A stretch of 5,220 nucleotides of DNA from G963674665 sp964609625 (GTDB taxonomy: Bacteria > Desulfobacterota > Desulfovibrionia > Desulfovibrionales > Desulfovibrionaceae). Below, in pieces: positions 1 to 5,220 of the stretch. The translations under genes and the position numbers were made by a program. The notes under the pieces were generated by a model. That model did no database searches. It had not been told where the DNA came from and was given only the letters and a program-made list of their open reading frames with translations. The DNA lies in the NCBI GenBank assembly GCA_964609625.1, contig CAZSRS010000097.1, positions 1 to 5,220 on the forward strand. The letters run 5' to 3'. How positions within the stretch are numbered: position 1 is the first letter of the stretch; every line of letters begins with the position of its first letter.

Positions 1-2001
1 GTGCAGGATAAACGACTCTCTTCGCGCCCTGCCAGACCTCTGCCCGGCAAACCGGCAGCCATCCGGGCCGGAGTCATCGGTCCCGCCCACAGGACCACGG
101 GGGGGCGCGATCAGGCGCCGTCCCGCTCCGTCATTGCGCGAAAATCGCGTGTGCTGTCCTTTGATCAGGGCCCCATAGCGGAGGTCGTGGACGCCGTGCT
201 CGGCAAGGAACTCGGGTTGGAATACGCCGTGGCGCCGGAAGCGACTGGGGAAATGAGCTTGCACATAGAAGGCGATTACGGGGCGGACGAATTGTTGCTG
301 CTCTTTGCCGAGGCCCTGGCCGTTCAGGGGCTGGACTTGGTTGAGCGCGAAGGGCTGTTAGTGGTGCGCCCTCTGCTGGCGGCTGACGGTCTGGAACTGG
401 CCGCTCCCGGCACAACAGGGGGAGCGCCCCAGGTTGTGGTCTATCGCCCGCGTTACGTGGACGCCGAACAGGCCGCAAAAGTGATCAAGGGCTTTCTGGG
501 CAAGGATCGCCCGCTTGCTGCGTATCCGACAACAAACACGCTGGTCTTTGCCGAACGTCCCCTTGCGGCAAGACGGGTTGTGCAATTGCTGCGCGCCTTG
601 GATATGAACGTGCTCGGCGAAGTGGGCTTCGAGATCGTGCCCCTGGCTGCAGTACCGCCACAGGAGGCAGTAAACCGGCTGAAGGAAATCATTTCCGGCG
701 TGGGGCAGTTGAAAGGTAGCGTAATGGATGACTCCACCGTGTTCGTGCCCCTTGAGCGACTGCCCGGCGTGCTGGTGGTTTCGCCTCACCCCGAGGCGTT
801 GCAATCTGTCCGGCAGTGGCTCGCTGCCCTGGACGTGCATACCGAAGCGGCTGGCGAGCAGGTCATGGTCTACCACATGGAGAACGGGCTTGCCGCCAAA
901 GTCGCGCCCATTCTGCAGGAGCTGTTCGCATCCCAAGGGAAAGGCGGGGGCAGGGCCCTGGCCACAGAAGCGGAGCCTTCCCGGAACGGCGAGCCTGCGG
1001 TTGCCGCCTCAGTCGCCGAAGGCTCCGACCTGTCCAGCCTGGTGGCCGAGCTCAGCGGTAAGGCCCTGATCATTGCTGATGAGGAGAACAACGCCATCGT
1101 GGTCCGCGCCAACGCGGCCGACTTGGCCCGCATCCGCGAGATCATCCAGACCCTGGACATCATGCCCCGGGCCGTGCTCATCAAAATGGTCATCGCCGAG
1201 GTCGAACTCTCGGACGAACTGCGCTACGGTGTGGAGTGGTTCCTGCGCACCAGCAGACGTGATATCTCAGGCAGCGTCGCCCTGGATACGGGAACCAGTT
1301 TTGCCCGTGATTTTAAACTGGGAGATTCCGCATCCGGGCTCATTCCCGGGGGGCTGTCGCTCTTTGTTGGCTCGATCGGCACCTTGGACGACTTTGCCGC
1401 GCTGGTCAACCTTCTGGATGCCAAGAACAAGGTGCATATCCTTTCAACGCCCACCCTGCTGGCCATGGACAACACGACTGCCTCATTCACCGTCGGGGGA
1501 CGCGAGCCTACAATATCGCGCGTTTCCAAGGACGCGGCCACGGACTCGTCCATCGTCAACGACATCAGCTACCAGGACACGGGCATCATTCTCAGCGTGA
1601 CCCCGCACATCAATTCCAGCGGCCTGGTTCGGCTCGAAGTGGACCAGCGCATCACGAACGTGAATCCACAGGCCGTACCGGGCGTGAACTTGAACACGCC
1701 GCGCTTCACCGAACGCCAGTTGCAAACTTCCTTGATTGCCGAAAGCGGGGCGACCATGGTCATCGGCGGCATCATCCAACAGCGCGCGACCAACACGCGC
1801 ACGGGCGTGCCGATTCTCTCGGACATCCCGATACTGAGCTTTTTCACCTCCACCACGGCCAAGGAACGCGAACGCACCGAGCTGCTCATCGCCGTGACGC
1901 CTTACGTGATCTCGCACAATTCCGACCCTGTCTCCCGGGAACTGATCGACAAGTTGGAGCGCATGCATCGCCTGATAGAAAAGGGCATGGCTGGGGAGTG
2001 A
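1..2001 (+). CDS. gspD: Type II secretion-type outer-membrane secretin (GspD-like), probably 5'-truncated by the window
   Basis: Secretins assemble into multimeric outer-membrane channels through which type II secretion substrates, or pili in related systems, leave the periplasm. Numbering the GTG at base 1 as residue 1, a basic Pro/Arg-rich stretch (1-48) precedes an N0/STN-like domain (about 49-125). N1 (about 145-203) and N2 (about 207-280) follow as KH-like alpha/beta modules, then N3 (about 285-388), interrupted by a Gly/Ala/Glu-rich insert at about 311-346. The secretin domain spans about 390-637. It shows the gate-region motif ASFTVGGREP (493-502), MVIGGIIQQ (586-594), the signature VPILSDIPILSFF (603-615) and the strand ELLIAVTPYVI (627-637). 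A 29-residue, partly amphipathic tail (638-666) ends at TGA 1999-2001. No signal peptide or lipobox is visible although secretins are exported through Sec, and the frame is open at base 1, so the true start is probably upstream. The secretin assignment is firm; GspD rather than a pilus-type secretin is inferred from the N0-N3 order. Confidence 0.93.
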   Translation: MQDKRLSSRPARPLPGKPAAIRAGVIGPAHRTTGGRDQAPSRSVIARKSRVLSFDQGPIAEVVDAVLGKELGLEYAVAPEATGEMSLHIEGDYGADELLLLFAEALAVQGLDLVEREGLLVVRPLLAADGLELAAPGTTGGAPQVVVYRPRYVDAEQAAKVIKGFLGKDRPLAAYPTTNTLVFAERPLAARRVVQLLRALDMNVLGEVGFEIVPLAAVPPQEAVNRLKEIISGVGQLKGSVMDDSTVFVPLERLPGVLVVSPHPEALQSVRQWLAALDVHTEAAGEQVMVYHMENGLAAKVAPILQELFASQGKGGGRALATEAEPSRNGEPAVAASVAEGSDLSSLVAELSGKALIIADEENNAIVVRANAADLARIREIIQTLDIMPRAVLIKMVIAEVELSDELRYGVEWFLRTSRRDISGSVALDTGTSFARDFKLGDSASGLIPGGLSLFVGSIGTLDDFAALVNLLDAKNKVHILSTPTLLAMDNTTASFTVGGREPTISRVSKDAATDSSIVNDISYQDTGIILSVTPHINSSGLVRLEVDQRITNVNPQAVPGVNLNTPRFTERQLQTSLIAESGATMVIGGIIQQRATNTRTGVPILSDIPILSFFTSTTAKERERTELLIAVTPYVISHNSDPVSRELIDKLERMHRLIEKGMAGE

Positions 2002-2120
2002 ACAGGTCGTGGCGGTGCGCTTACAGGAGTCCTCCGCGTGACAGGCTGGATGATGCCTACCGAATTTTCCCGCAGTTGCCGCATGCAGCCCCCCCAACAT
2101 TGAAGGGTGGAGCACTGTTC
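2002..2120. other. Convergent intergenic gap between secretin and TPR gene
   Basis: This 119-bp stretch lies between the stop codon of the + strand secretin and the stop codon of the - strand TPR gene. I see no strong GC-rich hairpin followed by a T-run in either direction. Small self-complementary pieces are present (AGGAGTCCT near 2025, GCATGC near 2081), but none makes a convincing intrinsic terminator. Termination here may depend on Rho, or transcripts may run into each other; that is inference. Confidence 0.5.
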
Positions 2121-5114
2121 TCAACCGGGAGACCTGAAATCCGCCTTTCCCCCGAAGACCAGGAGCCGCTTCAAATCGGCGCGCGCACCTTTTGGAGGCA
2201 GCTTGAACTCCTCTTGCAACTGGAACAGAAAGAACTGCGCGTACTGCTGTTCGAGCAGCGGTTTTTCTGCCGAAGGCAGTGGCAAACGCCTGCCCGTGCC
2301 CAAGGAACGCCAGTTCTCGAGTTCGCGCTTGGCCCAGCCGTATTCCCCGTTGTTCCTGAGCCCCGTCGAGAGAACGGCCGCATACCACTCGCCGGCGGCC
2401 CTGAAATCTTCACGCAACCGTGCTGCAAAACCCAGGTAGTAGCCCATTTCGCAGGCCTGCTTGGGCCCCGTCATCAGTGGCAGTATGTCCTCCTCGGACG
2501 ACAGGCCGAGCAAGAAGCGCCCGATGGCGTGATAGTAGTCGACCGTGTCCCGGGCGAAGTGCTCCTGGAACTCTTGGGCCAGTTCGGTGGGCTTCTTCCC
2601 CAGGGCAAGCCAGGAGACCAGCCGTTGCAGATGGACGAACTCGGCGTGCCTGGGATCCCGCAGCTCGCGCGAGAAATCGTGTTGCAGCACCAGTTCGTAT
2701 TCTTGCTCCGCGAAGAGAAACATGGACAAGGGGCCCATGGCCCTGGGCTCGACGCCTGCATAGAGCTCCTGTCGGGCCTCTTCCTCGCCCTTCCAATGTA
2801 GCGAGCTGGCGTAGCGCTGCACTCGATAGGGCAGTTGGTGGTTGCCGCCGGAAGCGATGAGCAGGTCCAGGAGCTTGCTGGCCGCCTCATGGAGCCCCAT
2901 GTACGCCAGCCTGGAGGCGAGATGCAGGATTTCATATTCAGGTGCGCCGTGCTCGCGCAGGGCCACGGCTGCACTCGTGATCCGGTCAGCAGGAGCGTCG
3001 GCAAGGGCATTGCAGAAGGTCGTCCCATACCAGTAACGATCGCTCCCCGCCGAGGGGCGCAGCAGCGCCAGCACTGTTGCCGCGTCCTGATCGCGCCCCT
3101 GTCGCCAGTACATGCCGGCCAGGCTCGCCAAGATACCGAGTGAGTTGGGGTAGCGCCGCATGGCCATGCCGAAGAGTTCCTCGGCGTCCTCGTCCTCGCC
3201 CATAGCCTCGAAGGCCTGGGCGGTGGAGACCATGGCCAGGGCCTGGGCGCTCTTCACTTGTGTCTCCGCATAGGCGCGGACCTTTTCCGGCTCGCCCTGC
3301 TCGATGAGCACATACGTCAGGGCCGAAAGCAGGTTGTTGCGGTCCAGGCCGGTGGGATTGCCGGCAAGCAGTGCCTCGATGTCCTGTTTGCACTCTGCCA
3401 GACGCCCCATTTTACGCAGACGGTTGATGCGTTTCCGCTTCAGTTCGAAATCCTCGGGGGCCAACTCGATGGCCCTATCGTAAAGCGAAAGTACGAATTC
3501 GTGGTCCGTGATTGTGGGTCGGTTCGCGTAATACAAGATAGCGTCCTCGAGCAGTTGTAAATTCTCGGGTTGATCCTGCAACGCCTGACGCAGCCGACTG
3601 TCGTCGCCTTCGAGCACGGCCAGCCGCGTGTAGGCATAGGGCTGCCTGGGGTCCAGGGCGAGGGCCCTTTCCTGCAGGTCCTTGGCCTGGTCCAGGAGGC
3701 AGGCTTCCTTGCACAGGTCGCCAAGGTTTTTCAGACCTTCGGGCCGCCCATCCATATGTCTCGCCAGCACGGCAGGGGCCGCGCCCGATATTACCGCATC
3801 AGCCAGAACCTGCTTCACCTGCCCGGCCATGAGCACCGAGAGTCCGGCGTCATCGAGCAGCGGCCCTGCCATCTTCGCCGCTTCCTCGCCCTGTCCCGTT
3901 GCATTGTTGATCCTTGCCAGCATGATCCTTGCCAGGGTGCTTCCAGGACTCGTGGCCTCCACGTCCTGGGCGAAGGCAAGGGCCATTTTCAGCACGCTCC
4001 ATCGGTTGAAAAGCAGATTGAAGCGCTGCCAGACCGCGTTGTCGGCATGCCCCCTGAGAAAGAGACGCAGGCGCGAGTTGTCGATGAGGACACCTTCCGC
4101 GGCCGCTCCCGAGAGTGGCGACCAGGAAGCGATGTCCTTCTCGAATGCAGTCATGAGTTCAGCCTCGTTACCCTCCGTGGCTTCTTGTAGACGCCTAGTC
4201 TTTTCCTCAAGCAAGGCTTCGGCATCCAGGTCCGCGAAGCCGTCCAACTCCGCCACTGCCTTGGCCAGAGCGAAATAGAGTCGTGTCGTGACCTTGGCCA
4301 TATTCAGTTCTCCACACTGATTGCCCAGGGCCAGCAATGGCAGAGACGGCGGCTGGTCCTGGATCAGACGAACGGCAATCCGCGCGGCATCGTCCCAGCG
4401 GTTCTGGGCCATGCGGGCGCGAGCAAGGAGGATGCCAGGGAGCAGCGCCTGTGCGCGATCCGAGCGCCCTTCAAGTTCGGCAACGTCGCCGGCGGCAAAG
4501 GCCAGTAGCGCGGAGCGGACCGGATCGCCCTGATTCGCTTCCCCCTCGAGAACTCGTACCGCTTCGGCGCTACGCCCCATGACAAGCGCCAGAAGACCCT
4601 GTTCGCGCGCAAGGTCAAGGGTGGGATCAAGCCTCTTGGCCAAGGCGAGTAAGGCCAGTCCCTGGGCGGCGAGGGCGTCGCCGTGCCCCATGTAGTCCGG
4701 ATACAGGGGATAGGCCATGAGACCGTAGCCGAACGCCGCGAGCCGGCAGAGCCCGGCCGACATGCCTTGCTCGGCGCGAAGCCCTTCCAGCATGGCCATG
4801 CCTTGCACCATGGACGTCAGATCCAGGGACAGGAGCAGTTCCTCGACCTTACGCGACGATTCATCAGGCAACGGAGCATCCCGCCCGGTTATGGGTCCGG
4901 CCGCGTTTGAAAGAAGGTCCAGCCACTGCTCCAGGCCGGCCAAGCCTTCCTGCATGGTATGTGGCAACGCCACTTCCAATTTGCCGATACCCTGGCCTTC
5001 GTTCATGAGGAAAACCACCAGCCGCTCCCCATTCCAGAGGGGACTTCCGGCCGTCAACGCCATGGGACGCTCAACAGCCCTGCCAGACATTCTTGCCAGT
5101 GCGTCATAAGCCAT
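2121..5114 (-). CDS. Large TPR-like alpha-helical repeat protein, function unknown
   Basis: This gene encodes about 997 residues if it starts at the ATG at 5114-5112. The protein is almost wholly alpha-helical, with degenerate tetratricopeptide-type helix pairs along its length. The clearest are at about 465-489 (GDLCKEACLLDQAKDLQERA, continuing to ALDP), 630-658, 661-687, 726-754 and 888-918. Weaker TPR-like pairs lie near 168-198, 223-255 and 393-423. Several show the typical Gly/Ala/Ala/Pro spacing, for example helix pairs ending ALALDP or AIELAP. TPR arrays usually act as protein-binding scaffolds. I see no catalytic motif, signal peptide or convincing transmembrane segment, so a cytoplasmic location is the simplest inference. 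The start is uncertain: a weak GGACAGG lies nine bases before the 5114 ATG, alternative ATGs lie at 5090 and 5063, and the frame is open upstream to the window edge. It ends at TGA (2123-2121), convergent with the secretin gene. The coding call is strong because the frame is long and the repeat-protein sequence is coherent; the biological role is not known. Confidence 0.88.
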   Translation of the reverse strand: MAYDALARMSGRAVERPMALTAGSPLWNGERLVVFLMNEGQGIGKLEVALPHTMQEGLAGLEQWLDLLSNAAGPITGRDAPLPDESSRKVEELLLSLDLTSMVQGMAMLEGLRAEQGMSAGLCRLAAFGYGLMAYPLYPDYMGHGDALAAQGLALLALAKRLDPTLDLAREQGLLALVMGRSAEAVRVLEGEANQGDPVRSALLAFAAGDVAELEGRSDRAQALLPGILLARARMAQNRWDDAARIAVRLIQDQPPSLPLLALGNQCGELNMAKVTTRLYFALAKAVAELDGFADLDAEALLEEKTRRLQEATEGNEAELMTAFEKDIASWSPLSGAAAEGVLIDNSRLRLFLRGHADNAVWQRFNLLFNRWSVLKMALAFAQDVEATSPGSTLARIMLARINNATGQGEEAAKMAGPLLDDAGLSVLMAGQVKQVLADAVISGAAPAVLARHMDGRPEGLKNLGDLCKEACLLDQAKDLQERALALDPRQPYAYTRLAVLEGDDSRLRQALQDQPENLQLLEDAILYYANRPTITDHEFVLSLYDRAIELAPEDFELKRKRINRLRKMGRLAECKQDIEALLAGNPTGLDRNNLLSALTYVLIEQGEPEKVRAYAETQVKSAQALAMVSTAQAFEAMGEDEDAEELFGMAMRRYPNSLGILASLAGMYWRQGRDQDAATVLALLRPSAGSDRYWYGTTFCNALADAPADRITSAAVALREHGAPEYEILHLASRLAYMGLHEAASKLLDLLIASGGNHQLPYRVQRYASSLHWKGEEEARQELYAGVEPRAMGPLSMFLFAEQEYELVLQHDFSRELRDPRHAEFVHLQRLVSWLALGKKPTELAQEFQEHFARDTVDYYHAIGRFLLGLSSEEDILPLMTGPKQACEMGYYLGFAARLREDFRAAGEWYAAVLSTGLRNNGEYGWAKRELENWRSLGTGRRLPLPSAEKPLLEQQYAQFFLFQLQEEFKLPPKGARADLKRLLVFGGKADFRSPG

Positions 5115-5175
5115 GACAAAGCGCCTGTCCGGTCGAGGGGCGAACTGCAGGGCCACGGCTCGGCGTAATTGCCTC

Positions 5176-5209
5176 TGGGTAAACCCCCGGCTTTGCCGGG
5201 GGACTCCCA
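5176..5209. repeat. GC-rich palindrome, possible REP-like element or terminator
   Basis: A perfect 8-bp stem, CCCCCGGC (5184-5191) with GCCGGGGG (5195-5202), closes a TTT loop (5192-5194). Outside an internal loop (TAAA at 5180-5183 against ACT at 5203-5205), TGGG (5176-5179) can pair with CCCA (5206-5209), giving a two-tier hairpin. Read on the - strand the stem is followed only by TTTACCC, so it would be a weak intrinsic terminator for a gene lying beyond the right edge. The two-part imperfect palindrome with GGG/CCC feet also fits REP-type extragenic repeats, but only one copy is visible, so repetition cannot be shown here. The hairpin itself is seen directly; its class is inference. Confidence 0.6.
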
Positions 5210-5220
5210 AAGTTTGACAG

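Noticed and set aside
358..936. Open frame of 192 codons on the - strand with several Cys and His residues.
   Set aside because: It is fully antisense to the N1-N3 coding region of the secretin. The Cys/His pattern does not form a recognisable metal site and is explained by the complementary codons.
2043..2068. Small hairpin AGGC/GCCT (2043-2046 with 2055-2058) followed by TTTT at 2065-2068, considered as a terminator for the secretin.
   Set aside because: The stem is only four base pairs around an eight-base loop, and the T-run is short and offset by six bases, too weak to call an intrinsic terminator.
1483..2388. Open frame of 301 codons on the - strand crossing the intergenic gap.
   Set aside because: It runs antisense to the conserved secretin barrel region and then overlaps the TPR gene in another frame. 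The product is His/Arg/Ala-rich with no coherent domain, typical of a shadow frame.
1998..2801. Open frame of 267 codons on the + strand whose GTG overlaps the secretin stop as GTGA, resembling translational coupling.
   Set aside because: Nearly all of it is antisense to the 3' part of the TPR gene. Its translation mirrors the helical coding strand (Leu/Gln/Arg-rich runs) and shows no recognisable domain. Long antisense frames are common in GC-rich DNA.
3570..4278. Overlapping + strand open frames of about 200 codons.
   Set aside because: They lie entirely antisense to the TPR gene, with low-complexity Arg/Ser/Ala composition and no motif; they are shadows of the real gene.
5115..5210. TTG at 5210-5208 as the start of the TPR protein, adding 32 residues.
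   Set aside because: The codon lies in the arm of the palindrome and the first dozen or so residues are simply its translation. The ATG at 5114 is a better start, although the frame is open upstream and the question is not closed.

Overview
The window comes from a GC-rich Gram-negative bacterium. The only firm lineage marker is an outer-membrane secretin of the type II secretion (GspD) class. The general style (GC-rich coding, a large divergent TPR protein next to a secretion gene, a GC-rich palindrome near a gene border) would suit a deltaproteobacterium of the Desulfovibrio type, but that placement is an impression, not a demonstration.

Layout: two genes fill almost the whole window and point at each other. 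On the + strand, positions 1-2001 hold a secretin whose reading frame is already open at the first base. The visible part has periplasmic N0-N1-N2-N3 domains and a complete C-terminal secretin barrel domain, but no export signal, so its true N-terminus probably lies before the window. A 119-bp gap (2002-2120) with no convincing terminator separates it from the second gene. That gene, on the - strand from about 5114 down to 2121, encodes a roughly 1000-residue, almost entirely alpha-helical protein with many degenerate tetratricopeptide-like helix pairs and no recognisable enzymatic domain.

The right edge (about 5115-5220) holds a strong GC-rich palindrome at 5184-5202 with short flanking complementarity. 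It may be a REP-like repeat, or the terminator of a gene beyond the window on the - strand. The TPR reading frame stays open through it to the window edge, so the 5' end of that gene is uncertain.

How the genes work together: the secretin would form the outer-membrane channel of a secretion or pilus-type machine and appears to be the last gene of its + strand unit. The TPR protein is a probable protein-interaction scaffold. Its convergent orientation gives no operon-based reason to link it to secretion. I found no RNA genes, CRISPR array, transposase or convincing novel system; the findings below are modest.
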